From Peptoniphilus_A olsenii (GTDB lineage: Bacteria > Bacillota > Clostridia > Tissierellales > Peptoniphilaceae): a stretch of 64,000 nucleotides of DNA. Where the stretch lies: contig NZ_JBEPMA010000002.1 of assembly GCF_040545475.1 (NCBI RefSeq), positions 124,001 to 188,000 on the forward strand, in the 5' to 3' direction. Positions 8,809 through 18,510 of this stretch are shown piece by piece (position 1 is the stretch's first letter; every line of letters starts with the position of its first letter). Both the position numbers and the translations under genes were made by a program. The notes beneath the pieces are model-generated. The model did not search any database, had not been told where the DNA came from, and was given only the letters and a program-made list of their open reading frames with translations.

Positions 8809-9666
8809 ATGAATACTAGATTTACAGAAATCACAAACTCACTCAAAGGTGGAGTAATAATGGATGTCACTAATCCAGAGCAAGCTCGCATTGCTGAAAG
8901 TGCAGGTGCTGTGGCTGTGATGGCTCTTGAAAGAATTCCAGCTGATATTAGAGCTGCTGGCGGAATTTCAAGAATGAGCGATCCAAAAATGATAAAAGAA
9001 ATAATAAATGCAGTCCAAATTCCTGTTATGGCAAAGGTTAGAATAGGTCATTTTGTTGAAGCTTCTATCCTTGAATCTATTGGAATAGACTATATTGATG
9101 AATCTGAGGTTCTAACTCCTGCTGACAATTCTTACCATATAGACAAAAATAATTTTAACACTCCTTTTGTATGTGGTGCTAGAAATTTATCTGAAGCGTT
9201 GAGAAGAATCGAAGAAGGTGCTTCTATGATAAGAACTAAGGGCGAAGCTGGTACTGGGGATGTATCACAAGCTGTTAATCATATGCGTGAAATAATGGAA
9301 GGCATTGCTAATATCTCTAACCGCCGAGAAGATGAATTATATTATTTGGCAAAAGAAATGGGAGTATCATACGATTTGTTGAAATATGTGAGAGAAAACA
9401 AAAAACTTCCTGTGCTTAACTTCTCTGCTGGTGGAGTTGCTACTCCTGCTGATGCTGCACTTATGAGACGATTAGGTGCAGAGGGTGTATTCGTAGGTTC
9501 AGGTATTTTTAAATCTACAAACCCAGAAAAGAGAGCGATTGCCATAGTTAAATCCGCTGAAAATTATTTAGATAATGACATCATTGCCAATGTTTCAGAA
9601 GATATTGGAGAAGCAATGGTGGGTATAAATGAAGATGAGATAAAGGTAATTATGGCTAATAGATAA
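8809..9666 (+). CDS. pdxS: Pyridoxal 5'-phosphate synthase subunit PdxS
   Basis: 285 residues, full length for PdxS, a TIM barrel that makes PLP from ribose 5-phosphate, glyceraldehyde 3-phosphate and ammonia. The two functional Lys are visible in VPVMAKVRIGHFVEA and SMIRTKGEAGTGDVSQAV, and the phosphate-binding loop in FSAGGVATPADAALM and GVFVGSGIF. AAGGAGC precedes the ATG. The glutaminase partner PdxT normally follows but is not here; the next gene is an unrelated convergent membrane protein. Confidence 0.96.
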   Translation: MNTRFTEITNSLKGGVIMDVTNPEQARIAESAGAVAVMALERIPADIRAAGGISRMSDPKMIKEIINAVQIPVMAKVRIGHFVEASILESIGIDYIDESEVLTPADNSYHIDKNNFNTPFVCGARNLSEALRRIEEGASMIRTKGEAGTGDVSQAVNHMREIMEGIANISNRREDELYYLAKEMGVSYDLLKYVRENKKLPVLNFSAGGVATPADAALMRRLGAEGVFVGSGIFKSTNPEKRAIAIVKSAENYLDNDIIANVSEDIGEAMVGINEDEIKVIMANR

Positions 9667-9741
9667 AAATTTTAATTATATAATCTGCAATTATTTAGAA
9701 TTTAACCCACACTTTTTCTGAATTGTTGCTTATTATAAATA

Positions 9742-9776
9742 AACGCTCCTATTTTTTAATACACAATAGGAGCGTT
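9742..9776. terminator. Bidirectional terminator between pdxS and TIGR02206-like gene
   Basis: AACGCTCCTATT and AATAGGAGCGTT form a perfect 12-bp stem around a T/A-rich loop, with T-rich flanks on both sides. It ends convergent transcripts and contains the stop of the minus-strand gene. Confidence 0.8.
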
Positions 9777-10448
9777 ATTATTTTTATATTTAATATTATA
9801 TTTATTTTGACTTTTTTCTAAAATGTTGATTACCACAATTAACAGAAAACTCATTATTAAAAATAATTGCCAAATATTTATTTCAATATCTAAATTATCT
9901 GGCAAATGAGATAAATAACCATAATTGCCTCCTGTCATTGCATTTACAAATAATATTATAATATTCATTGTCAGTGTTATCTTTATAATATTGTTTAATT
10001 TCAGTTTTGTATCAAAATTTATTATTATAATACCAGCTATTACTAGCAATAAATGTGTGTCAATGTAAGTTATATTTGTCACATGAGGCCATAAAAATCT
10101 AGATGGGTCTGGAAAACTAACAGCAATTATCGATCCAATTATACCAAGCCATGCAAAATATTTTGCCAACTCGTTTTTATTTTTAAAATAAAATATAGCC
10201 ATAGAAATTGCTGCGATTCTACAGTGATAAAAAGGTAATCCCTCTATTAGAAATAATTTATCATTTCCTGCATACCAACAAAATAAAATAAGTTGCAATA
10301 ATATCAATCCTAATAATGAAATCTTTAATAATACCTTGCTATTCTTCCATCTTGTGGCGAAAAAAACAGAAAATAAAACCAAAACTCGTATTAAATTGAT
10401 ATTTAAATTGGTCTGATTATCCCCTATATATCTAAAAAAATAGTTCAT
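9756..10448 (-). CDS. TIGR02206/YwaF-family integral membrane protein
   Basis: About 230 residues with six or seven hydrophobic segments. The pattern (LPFYHCRIAAISMAIFYF; a SFPDPSRFLWPHVTNITYIDTH loop; GGNYGYLSHLP near the end) fits the TIGR02206 (YwaF/TMEM164-like) family of unknown function. The ATG at 10448 follows GGAAG at five bases and is preferred to a GTG six bases upstream. Confidence 0.75.
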   Translation of the reverse strand: MNYFFRYIGDNQTNLNINLIRVLVLFSVFFATRWKNSKVLLKISLLGLILLQLILFCWYAGNDKLFLIEGLPFYHCRIAAISMAIFYFKNKNELAKYFAWLGIIGSIIAVSFPDPSRFLWPHVTNITYIDTHLLLVIAGIIIINFDTKLKLNNIIKITLTMNIIILFVNAMTGGNYGYLSHLPDNLDIEINIWQLFLIMSFLLIVVINILEKSQNKYNIKYKNNNAPIVY

Positions 10449-10505
10449 GTACACTTCCTATATAAAAAATTATTTTTACATAGCATATCACAATATTAAT
10501 ATAAT

Positions 10506-11186
10506 TTACAATATATTTTTGATGCTACTAAAATTTTTAAGCTCTTTTATCATATCATCAGCTGGATCTAATATATCTAAACTTGTGTATTTTGATATTT
10601 CTTCTTTTACATATGGAAAATGAGTACAACCTAATATAATTTTATCGATTTTATTACTTGCAATATTTACTCCTTCAAAAAATTTAAAGAGTGATTTTAA
10701 ACCTAGTTTTTGCACTATTAGCTCAGGTTTATTCTTAGCTTCTATTTCCAATACAATTGGCAAAAATCCAATTGTAATAAGATTTAAATTATTATTTACA
10801 CCCTTTAGCACCTTTTCTATACCATAAACAGACTGTGAATTAGCTCCAATTATTGCTAAATTATTATAATTTTGAGCATAATTTTTATAAATCTCTAAAG
10901 GTGTAATAATTTTAAAATCTTTATCTTTCTCAATTTTCTTATAATTTATAGCGGTTGAAAGAGAATTACAATAAATAAAAAGTGCTTTTGCACCTTTTGT
11001 TTTTGCATCATCAATTATTTCACAAATCTTATTTTCTAAAACTTCTTTACCTAAAAATTGTAATCGATCTTGTTCTTTAGGAGAACTTGCTACTGGATAA
11101 GATATTGTCTCAAAATAGTTTTGTTCTAATAATATTTTTCCTAATTCTGTATCCACTGGTGTACCTGCAGTTACTGCTACTTGCAT
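10506..11186 (-). CDS. Asp/Glu racemase-family protein
   Basis: 226 residues with the racemase fold. The first-half Cys block reads FIYCNSLSTAINY (CNS where MurI has CNT) and the second LGCTHFPYVKEEI; both catalytic Cys are present. It may be a glutamate racemase supplying D-Glu to peptidoglycan, or a related amino-acid or hydantoin racemase. It lacks the typical MurI opening VFDSGVGG and starts MQVAVTAGTPVDTELG, so I prefer the broader family name. AGGAGG precedes the ATG. Confidence 0.75.
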   Translation of the reverse strand: MQVAVTAGTPVDTELGKILLEQNYFETISYPVASSPKEQDRLQFLGKEVLENKICEIIDDAKTKGAKALFIYCNSLSTAINYKKIEKDKDFKIITPLEIYKNYAQNYNNLAIIGANSQSVYGIEKVLKGVNNNLNLITIGFLPIVLEIEAKNKPELIVQKLGLKSLFKFFEGVNIASNKIDKIILGCTHFPYVKEEISKYTSLDILDPADDMIKELKNFSSIKNIL

Positions 11187-11324
11187 ACTAGTACCTCCTT
11201 TTATAAAAATCTTTCTTTAGTAATACCCTATACCATTAAACGCAACACATATATATTAAGTTTTATAAACTGATTTGGGTGGTATATTTAATAATAGTAG
11301 CAATTAATTGCAAGGAGGAAAATT

Positions 11325-12290
11325 ATGAATATTAAAAAAGTAGTCGTATGTGGAGGCGGTGTGTTAGGTTCACAAATAGCTTTTCAATCACAATTTAGTG
11401 GTTTCGATACTACTATATGGCTGCGTAGCGAAGGCTCAATTGGAAGAACCAAGCCCAAACTTATACATGTTAAAGAAAATTATATGAAAACTATAGAAAA
11501 AATGAACGAAACTCATACCCCCATGGATTTTGCAAGAGGTATAGCTGATAGTTATGAGAACTTTGATTATGAAAAATCTCTTGAAAAAGTAAAAGAAGCT
11601 TATGAAAATCTAAAAATTGAACTAGATATGGAAAAAGCTGTAGAAGATGCAGATATTGTAATTGAAGCGATGAGCGAAGATTTAAATGCAAAAATAGAAT
11701 TTTATAAAAAATTGGCACCATTTTTACCCGAAAAAACAATTTTATGTACTAATTCTTCTTCTTTATTGCCATCTTCTTTTATGGAATATACAGGTAGACC
11801 CGAAAAGTTTTTGGCACTTCATTTTGCAAATGAAATTCACAAGCATAATACGGCAGAAGTCATGATGACTTCAAAAACTGATCCCGAAGTTTTTGATGCA
11901 GTAGTTCAATTTGCTAGAGATATAAAAATGATTCCTCTACAACTTAAAAAAGAGCAACCTGGATATTTATTAAATTCAATGCTTATTCCTTTTTTATTTG
12001 CAGGTTTTGATTTGTATGTAAATGGGATATCTACTCCAAATGATATAGATGCTGCATGGAAATATGGCACAGGTGCTATAAAAGGTCCTTTTGAAATTTT
12101 TGATATAGTGGGACTCAAAACAGCTTATGAAATTGTGAATGCATTAGCTGTTCGTTTTGGTGAAAGTGGACCGTATAATTACAAAGGTCAAGCTCAAATA
12201 CTTGCACAAAAAATTGAAGAAGGTAAAATTGGATTGATGGCTGGAGAAGGCTTTTACAAATACGACAAAGAAGGAAATAAAATCAATTAA
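11325..12290 (+). CDS. 3-hydroxyacyl-CoA (3-hydroxybutyryl-CoA-like) dehydrogenase
   Basis: 321 residues. The N-terminal Rossmann fold opens VVVCGGGVLGSQIAFQSQFS; TNSSSLLPSSF and the catalytic-His region LALHFANEIHKHNTAEVM follow; the C-terminal helical domain has IDAAWKYGTGAIKGPFEIFDIVGL. Enzymes of this family oxidise 3-hydroxyacyl-CoA with NAD(P). Neighbours do not include other beta-oxidation or butyrate genes, so the substrate is open. AAGGAGG precedes the ATG. Confidence 0.85.
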   Translation: MNIKKVVVCGGGVLGSQIAFQSQFSGFDTTIWLRSEGSIGRTKPKLIHVKENYMKTIEKMNETHTPMDFARGIADSYENFDYEKSLEKVKEAYENLKIELDMEKAVEDADIVIEAMSEDLNAKIEFYKKLAPFLPEKTILCTNSSSLLPSSFMEYTGRPEKFLALHFANEIHKHNTAEVMMTSKTDPEVFDAVVQFARDIKMIPLQLKKEQPGYLLNSMLIPFLFAGFDLYVNGISTPNDIDAAWKYGTGAIKGPFEIFDIVGLKTAYEIVNALAVRFGESGPYNYKGQAQILAQKIEEGKIGLMAGEGFYKYDKEGNKIN

Positions 12291-12376
12291 TTTTATGTAG
12301 AATTATTGCATTCTAATTATTAATAGAAAATAAAAATTAAGATATTATTAAATAATGAGAGTGTATACAAAGTTCA

Positions 12377-12535
12377 ATAGATTTCATCTCACTACAGAAA
12401 TTGGAAGTTCATACTTTTACAATCTTAATATCACAAACTCGCTTACGCTCAACAGTATGATTTTCGGGCGATTTGATTCAAGTTGAACTTTCTACAATTT
12501 TTCACATGGGATGAGATTTCTTTAAAGCTTTGTTA
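12377..12535. repeat. Imperfect long inverted repeat (MITE-like)
   Basis: The left end GATTTCATCTC ... GGAAGTTCA and the right end TGAACTTTC ... GATGAGATTTC are roughly inverted copies of each other around a centre holding ACTCGCTTACGCTC. It has no coding potential. It is followed by a separate hairpin with a T run at 12557-12596. It could be a small non-autonomous element or a structured RNA. Confidence 0.4.
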
Positions 12536-12556
12536 CTTTGTCATCATTCAGGATAC

Positions 12557-12596
12557 TATAAAAATAGGGTTTTATAAATGAAACCCTATTTTTTTA
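12557..12596 (+). terminator. Rho-independent terminator-like hairpin
   Basis: AAATAGGGTTT and AAACCCTATTT form a stem followed by seven T. It stands 270 bp after the nearest plus-strand gene, behind the inverted repeat, so it may end a small RNA as well as the dehydrogenase transcript. Confidence 0.65.
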
Positions 12597-12599
12597 TTT

Positions 12600-13860
12600 C
12601 TTTCAATTCTCATTTTAAGCGAACATGGCGCTCCGTCGTGTGCTCGAATATTGAGAAGTCTGCTTGTATAGGGGCTGTTCTGTAAAAATAAATATAAGTC
12701 TTTTTCTTATTATTTGACTACATTTTCTAATTAATCTACAAATTCACTTGACTACAGACAGACTCTTTATGCGTTCGCTCTGCTCACTTAGTCGAGATGA
12801 CAGTGTGGAAAGACTACGACAAGCCTCGGAACTGTCATTCCGAGTGAAAGAAAATTCTTACGAATTTTCTGGAATCGAGGAATCTGCCTGTAGAGGGGTT
12901 GTTCTGTAAAAATAAATATAAGTTTTTTTCTTATTATTTGACTACATTTTCTATTCTTATTTCGAAGGAAGGAAAGTGGGCATTCCGCTTTCGCTGCGAG
13001 GCCCCCTTTCCTTCCTTCGAGCTACCAACCAAACCCCCACGCCTTTTTTAGACAAAGTTTTACCTCTTTAGTTTTTCTTTTCCTCGCAAAAAGTCGGATT
13101 TTTAAAACTCGCTATCGCTCGAACAGTTAAAAATCTTTTTCGACTTTTTGCTATACTTGTTCGTGGTTTGGGTGCTTGAATACCTTTTTGTTTAAAATAA
13201 AAAGAAAAACTATCAAGAAATGAAATGTATATGCAGTTACAAACTTTCAAACTGTCATTCCGAGTGAAAGAAAATTCGTAAGAATTTTCTGGAATCGAGG
13301 AATCTGCCTGTAGAGGGGTTGTTCTGTAAAAATAAATATAAGTTTTTTTCTTATTATTTAACTACATTTTCTATTCTTATTTCGAAGGAAGGAAAGGGGG
13401 CATTCCGCTTTCGCTGCGAGGCCCCCTTTCCTTTCCTTCGAGCTTCCAACCAAACCCCCACGCCTTTTTTAGACTAAGTTTTTACCTCTCTAGTTTTTCT
13501 TTACCTCGCAAAAAGTCGGATTTTTAAAACTCGCTATAGCTCAAACAGTTAAAAATCATTTTCGACTTTTTGCTGTACTTGTTCGTGGTTTAGGTGCTTG
13601 AATACTTTTTTATTTAAAACTTTACAAATTCTCTCCACCACATGCAGATCCTTCGACTTCAGAAATCTTGTCAGATTTCTTTCGCTCAGGATGACATGGG
13701 AGGGAAAAAGTTCTCTCCATTAAATGCAAGACTCTCCATGCGTTCGCAACGCTTTTTAGTCGAAATCACATTTGAAGATACGTTGAAAGCCTCGTCAACT
13801 GCCATTCCGAGAGAGCAAGGTAAGTCGAGGAATCTACCTCTATAGGGGTTGTTCTATAGA
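12600..13860. repeat. Repeat block 4 with 420-bp tandem units
   Basis: A non-coding repeat mosaic. CGAGTGAAAGAAAATTC occurs at 12841 and 13261, and TTATTTCGAAGGAAGGAAAG at about 12958 and 13378, so a unit of exactly 420 bp is repeated. The second unit diverges near 13625 into the CTTCAGAAATCTT module. Each unit has a long hairpin (AAAAAGTCGGATTTTTAAAA with TTAAAAATCWTTTTCGACTT, near 13084 and 13505) and the small palindrome GAAAATTCTTACGAATTTTC. Related partial modules lie at 12640-12800. Confidence 0.8.
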
Positions 13861-13865
13861 ATTAA

Positions 13866-14396
13866 TTAAAAGTCCTTAATTTTTTTATAAAGAGGTTCTA
13901 GATATTTTTCATCAGTCCAATCCAATTTTTTATCTTTATTATCAAGTAAATCCTTGCTCCATTTATCAAGGCTATCATAAGGCTTCTTCTCTACTGATTT
14001 TATTAGAGCCTTGCACATAATTTTATCTACAAAATTCATTGACTCTAAATCCCAAGCTCCTCGACAGTAAAATAGTGGTATATCAGATAGTTTTCCTGGC
14101 AAGTTATGCTTTTTAACTTCTTTTAAACTTTTTTCATCCTCGCTTGCTGATGCTCCAACTGCAAACACTAATATTTTTTTATCAAATAAGTTATCATAAA
14201 ATTTTTGAAGAATTTTAATGCCTTTTATTCCACCTGCATAAAGTCCTCCACCAAAAATAATTACATCATATTCTTTTAAATCCTGTAATTTAACATCACT
14301 ATCACTTATAGTATCAAATGAATATTTTTCACCAATCCAGTTTGCATACTTTAATGTAGAACCATATTTTGAACCATAGACTACAATACCCTTCAT
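13866..14396 (-). CDS. Flavodoxin-domain protein
   Basis: 176 residues of the flavodoxin_5 (HemG-like) type. The FMN phosphate loop reads VVYGSKYGSTLKYANWI, and DVIIFGGGLYAGGIKG is the second FMN-contact region. It probably handles low-potential electrons in the cytosol. The ATG at 14396 has GGAGG just upstream; an in-frame TTG four codons earlier overlaps that site and is unlikely. It lies after the hydEGF terminator and is transcribed separately. Confidence 0.8.
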   Translation of the reverse strand: MKGIVVYGSKYGSTLKYANWIGEKYSFDTISDSDVKLQDLKEYDVIIFGGGLYAGGIKGIKILQKFYDNLFDKKILVFAVGASASEDEKSLKEVKKHNLPGKLSDIPLFYCRGAWDLESMNFVDKIMCKALIKSVEKKPYDSLDKWSKDLLDNKDKKLDWTDEKYLEPLYKKIKDF

Positions 14397-14593
14397 GTTT
14401 TCCTCCAAATTACCAAATCAATAAAATATTTAATAATAAACTTCCAATCTTCATTATTTTATCATAAATTGTTTATATTATTTCCTATCTCAAAAATAAT
14501 TTATTTCCACTTCTAATAAAAATATTATATTTTACATAGTGCTTGGCATTCTAAGAGCTTGCGATAATCTATAAAGAAGTTAATTATAAAAAA

Positions 14594-14625
14594 GCTGATA
14601 GCTATTGCGAAAACAAGCTATCAGC
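14594..14625 (-). terminator. Terminator of hydEGF operon
   Basis: GCTGATAGCT and AGCTATCAGC form a perfect 10-bp stem with T residues following on the minus strand. It sits 26 bp after the hydF stop. Confidence 0.85.
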
Positions 14626-14650
14626 CAAAATTTAACTAATGAAAACAATT

Positions 14651-15826
14651 TTAATATTCAATTTTATCCAAAATACCTTTAAAATATGCAATAGCTATTC
14701 CATAATTTGTTATGGGAACTCCCAATTCTTTAGCTTTTTCTATTCTAGTATTTATATTTTTAGAATTAAGCATGCATCCTCCACATTGAATAATTACATC
14801 ATATTCTGAAATATTATCAGGAAATGCAAATCCACTATTTACATCAATCAAAATATTTGGATTTATGGTATTTTTAATTAATTTTGGAATTTTAATTCTT
14901 CCTATATCTTCCTCTGCAGGTGCATGAGTACAACATTCTGCTATTAAAACTTTTGAACCACTTTTTAAATTTTTAAGTGCTTCGACTCCCCTTAAATATT
15001 CATCTATATCACCTTTTAATTTTGCAAAAAGTACTGAAAAAGAAGTTAACCTACTATCAAGAGGTTTTTTGTTGTAAACTTCAAGAAAAACCGAAGAATC
15101 AGCAACTATTAAATCTGGTGATTTATTGACTAATTTCAAAACATCTTGCAATTCCTCAAGTTTTACCATGCTGACAATTGCATTTTTATCCAAAAGTTCT
15201 CTTATAGATTGAACTTGAGGTAAAATCAACCTATTTTTTGGAGCAGCTATATCTTGTGGTATCACAAGTAGTACATAATTTTTTTCACTTACTAAGCCGT
15301 CAAATAGTTTATCATTTACTCTTGGAGCAAATTTCAAAAGATTTTCAAGGAGTAATTCCATTCCCATTTTATTTTTTGCCGAAACTTCTATAACTTTTTC
15401 ATCTATAAATTGGTTCTTTATGTTAAAAATTTGCTCTTCTGTTAATTTATCGACCTTATTTATTACAATAATTTTTGGAGTATTATCTAATTTATTTAAT
15501 AATTCTTTTTCTGAATATACTTTTTCATCAGATACCACAATTACTGCAATGTCTGTTTTATCAATCACTTCATTTGTCTTTTTAAGTCTTTCTACTCCAA
15601 GCTCTGTTTCATCTGATATGCCTGGTGTATCCATTAAAAGTACAGGCCCCAAATTTTTTAGTTCCATGGATTTATATACAGGATCAGTTGTAGTCCCTTT
15701 AATATCAGATACAATTGAAATTTCTCTATTGGCAAAAGCGTTTATTAAAGAGCTTTTACCTGCGTTGACCTTGCCAAAAAATCCAATATGAATTCTATTT
15801 CCAGAATTTGTTTTGTTTAAATCCAT
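14651..15826 (-). CDS. hydF: [FeFe]-hydrogenase maturation GTPase HydF
   Basis: 391 residues. The N-terminal GTPase domain has Walker A GKVNAGKSSLINAF, switch/G3 LLMDTPG and the NKVD specificity motif. A C-terminal domain carries the 4Fe-4S ligands in AECCTHAP and IIQCGGCML. HydF is the scaffold on which the 2Fe subcluster of the H-cluster is assembled before transfer to the hydrogenase. The ATG overlaps the hydG stop by one base. No structural hydrogenase gene is in the window. Confidence 0.95.
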   Translation of the reverse strand: MDLNKTNSGNRIHIGFFGKVNAGKSSLINAFANREISIVSDIKGTTTDPVYKSMELKNLGPVLLMDTPGISDETELGVERLKKTNEVIDKTDIAVIVVSDEKVYSEKELLNKLDNTPKIIVINKVDKLTEEQIFNIKNQFIDEKVIEVSAKNKMGMELLLENLLKFAPRVNDKLFDGLVSEKNYVLLVIPQDIAAPKNRLILPQVQSIRELLDKNAIVSMVKLEELQDVLKLVNKSPDLIVADSSVFLEVYNKKPLDSRLTSFSVLFAKLKGDIDEYLRGVEALKNLKSGSKVLIAECCTHAPAEEDIGRIKIPKLIKNTINPNILIDVNSGFAFPDNISEYDVIIQCGGCMLNSKNINTRIEKAKELGVPITNYGIAIAYFKGILDKIEY

Positions 15827-17247
15827 CAGAATCTAAAGTCTCTCTTTCCTACTTTTTCCATATCTTCAATGTACTCACTTGCTTTTTCTTTTACTCTTTG
15901 GTTAGGTATTTTCTTTAGTTCTTCATCAATTAATTTTTGTCCCAATTTTTTAGAAAAATCAGAACCATAATCTAATAAATATTCTTTTAAAGTCATGAGG
16001 GCATTAGGTTGGCAGCAATTTAAAATTTGACCTGACTTACAAAGTTGCATAAATCTATCTCCAGTTCTACCTTCTCTATAACATGCAGTACAAAAACTTG
16101 GGATATATCCAAGTTCAATGAGCCAATCAACTATTTCTTCGAGAGTTCTATTGTCTGATAAGTCGAACTGAGCAGAATTATCCTCTTTTTTTTCTTCCTG
16201 TGCATATCCTCCAACAGAGGTTCTTGACCCTCCAGATATTTGGCTAACTCCAAGTTCTAATGCTCTTTCTCGCACCTCTTTAGATTCTCTAGTTGAAATT
16301 ATCATACCAGTATATGGGACAGAAATTCTAATCATTGCAATAATTTTTTCAAATATATCATCTGCAAGTTGATTTTTAAAATCTTCAGGGTCAATATCAT
16401 CTCCCGGTTGAATTCTTGGAACAGAAATAGTGTGAGGTCCTACTCCAAATTTTTCTTCTAAATGTTCTGCATGCATTAAAAGTCCAATAAATTCATACAT
16501 ATATGTCTCAAGTCCAAAAAGAACACCTATACCTACATCGTCAATTCCTGCTTGCATAGCCCTATCCATAGCTTCTGTATGATAATCGTAATTATGTTTT
16601 GGGCCTGTTGGATGAAGTTCTTCGTAAGATTTTTTATTATACGTTTCTTGAAAAAGTATATAAGTGCCTATGCCTGCATCTTTTAATTTTTTATAATTCT
16701 CAACAGTTGTAGCAGCAATATTTACATTAGCCCTTCTTATTTGTCCATTCTCGTGCTTAATTGAATAAATAGTCTTTATAGATTCAAGTACATATTCAAT
16801 AGGATTATTAATTGGATCTTCTCCTAATTCTAGAGCCAATCTTTTGTGCCCCATGTCTTGAAGTGCAATTACTTCTTTTTTTATTTCATCTTGAGTTAGT
16901 TTCTTTCTGCGAATATTTTGATTTTGTGAATGGTAAGGGCAATAAACACATCCATTCACACAATAATTAGATAAGTATAATGGTGCAAAAAGTACAATCC
17001 TAGAACCATAATGATCTTCTTTTATTTTTTTAGCTAACGAAAAAATTGATGAATTTATTTCTTCATCATCTGTCAGCAAAAGTAAAATAGCCTCTCTGTG
17101 ACTAAGTCCTTTTTCGAGCTTTGCTTTTTCCAATACTTTTTTTAAAAGTATTTTATTATCTTTGTTTTGGTGAGCATACTCTATACTTTTTAAGATTTCC
17201 TCATGATTTATAAATTCTTCTGCTTTTGATGACGCTTTATTATACAT
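15826..17247 (-). CDS. hydG: [FeFe]-hydrogenase maturase HydG (radical SAM tyrosine lyase)
   Basis: 473 residues. The radical-SAM cluster motif CVNGCVYC is in the N-terminal half. A C-terminal second-cluster region begins CTACYREGRTGDRFMQLC and continues to ILNCC. HydG cleaves tyrosine to make the CO and CN ligands of the H-cluster. The ATG at 17247, after GGAAG, gives the normal family length; a frame start at 17295 inside hydE lacks support. Confidence 0.95.
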   Translation of the reverse strand: MYNKASSKAEEFINHEEILKSIEYAHQNKDNKILLKKVLEKAKLEKGLSHREAILLLLTDDEEINSSIFSLAKKIKEDHYGSRIVLFAPLYLSNYCVNGCVYCPYHSQNQNIRRKKLTQDEIKKEVIALQDMGHKRLALELGEDPINNPIEYVLESIKTIYSIKHENGQIRRANVNIAATTVENYKKLKDAGIGTYILFQETYNKKSYEELHPTGPKHNYDYHTEAMDRAMQAGIDDVGIGVLFGLETYMYEFIGLLMHAEHLEEKFGVGPHTISVPRIQPGDDIDPEDFKNQLADDIFEKIIAMIRISVPYTGMIISTRESKEVRERALELGVSQISGGSRTSVGGYAQEEKKEDNSAQFDLSDNRTLEEIVDWLIELGYIPSFCTACYREGRTGDRFMQLCKSGQILNCCQPNALMTLKEYLLDYGSDFSKKLGQKLIDEELKKIPNQRVKEKASEYIEDMEKVGKRDFRF

Positions 17248-17263
17248 TTTACTTCCTTCTTCC

Positions 17264-18292
17264 TTAATAATCTCCTCTGTCAAGGGAAATTTCATATCCT
17301 ATCCTTTTTAGTTTATCATTTAAATTAAGAAAATGATCTTTGTTTTCCATTTCTGTACCAATTTTATTGTCATATAATTTATAATTTTGCCTTAATTTAA
17401 CATCTCCCACATTAGGCATCAAGACATTACATCCTGCCAATATACCTCTTTCTCTACCAAAATCATCAATGCTACCTAGAGCTGTAGTCGCTGGCAATAA
17501 TATTTTTTCATCAGCAATTCTCACGATAGATAAAATTTTCAGCACATCAGAAACCTTTCCATGAGGATAATCTCTAAAAGGTGTGTCTTTATGTGGAATA
17601 AATGGCCCCAGTCCCACCATATGTGGCTTTAATTTTAAAATTAAAAGTAAATCTTTATAAATATTTACAAGATTCTGATGTGGAGAGCCAATCATCATTC
17701 CACATCCAGTTTGATACCCTAGTTTTTTTAACTCAAATAGTTTATTAATCCTTGTCTCAAAACTCATTTTTGAAGGATGTAGTTTTTTATAATGCTCTCT
17801 ATCATAAGTTTCATGACGCAACAAAAATCTATTAGCACCAAGTTTTTTTAGCCCTTCTAAGTCCTCGTAACTCCTCTCTCCAACAGATAGTGTTACTGCA
17901 ACATCATATTTTGATTTAATATCTCTTAAAATTTCTCCAAAATAGTCTAATGTATAAAAATCATCTTCGCCACCTTGAAGCACTATAGTTTTTATACCAA
18001 AAGAATATACATTTTCAACTCTTCTCAAAATTTTTTCTTTTGAAAGTCTAACTCTTTTCATGTTTTTATTGCCATTTCTAAGGCCACAATAATAGCAATT
18101 ATTTTTACAAAAAGTACTAATTTCTATTAAACCTCTTATGTAAATTTTATTACCAAAATTTTTCAAGGTCAACTCTCTTGCATATTTATTTAAATCTTCA
18201 TAATTTTCTAGTTCCATCAAAAATTTAAAATCTTCAAAGGAAATATTTTTAGTTTCATAAAATTTATCACATATATTTATTGTTTTGTTCAT
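17264..18292 (-). CDS. hydE: [FeFe]-hydrogenase maturase HydE (radical SAM)
   Basis: About 342 residues with the CKNNCYYCGLR radical-SAM motif, ETYDREHYKKLHP, and GPFIPHKDTPF near the substrate pocket, all typical of HydE. HydE acts with HydG and HydF to build the dithiomethylamine-bridged 2Fe cluster. The ATG at 18292, after TAGGA, is preferred to a GTG at 18322 with no ribosome site. First gene of the hydE-hydG-hydF operon. Confidence 0.93.
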   Translation of the reverse strand: MNKTINICDKFYETKNISFEDFKFLMELENYEDLNKYARELTLKNFGNKIYIRGLIEISTFCKNNCYYCGLRNGNKNMKRVRLSKEKILRRVENVYSFGIKTIVLQGGEDDFYTLDYFGEILRDIKSKYDVAVTLSVGERSYEDLEGLKKLGANRFLLRHETYDREHYKKLHPSKMSFETRINKLFELKKLGYQTGCGMMIGSPHQNLVNIYKDLLLILKLKPHMVGLGPFIPHKDTPFRDYPHGKVSDVLKILSIVRIADEKILLPATTALGSIDDFGRERGILAGCNVLMPNVGDVKLRQNYKLYDNKIGTEMENKDHFLNLNDKLKRIGYEISLDRGDY

Positions 18293-18510
18293 AAAAAATC
18301 CTATCTTAGTTAAAAAGTTCACAATCTATTATAATACTTACAAATTTATTATCAAGTATAGTTATTTGATGTAGTTAAAATATATAGTTTTTTGTATTTT
18401 ATTGTGTTTTAAAGTACAATATTATTGGCTATATTTTTAAAAATATTTACAACTTAAATATTAACACGAATTGACAAATATTTAAAATAATTATATGGAA
18501 TGATTTAATA

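Noticed and set aside
12600..13860. CRISPR array
   Set aside because: The repeats are hundreds of bases long with no regular short repeat-spacer pattern, and no cas genes are near.
18471..18500. Sigma-A promoter for the MATE gene
   Set aside because: TTGACA is perfect but the nearest -10-like hexamer is only 14-15 bp away, too close to be convincing.
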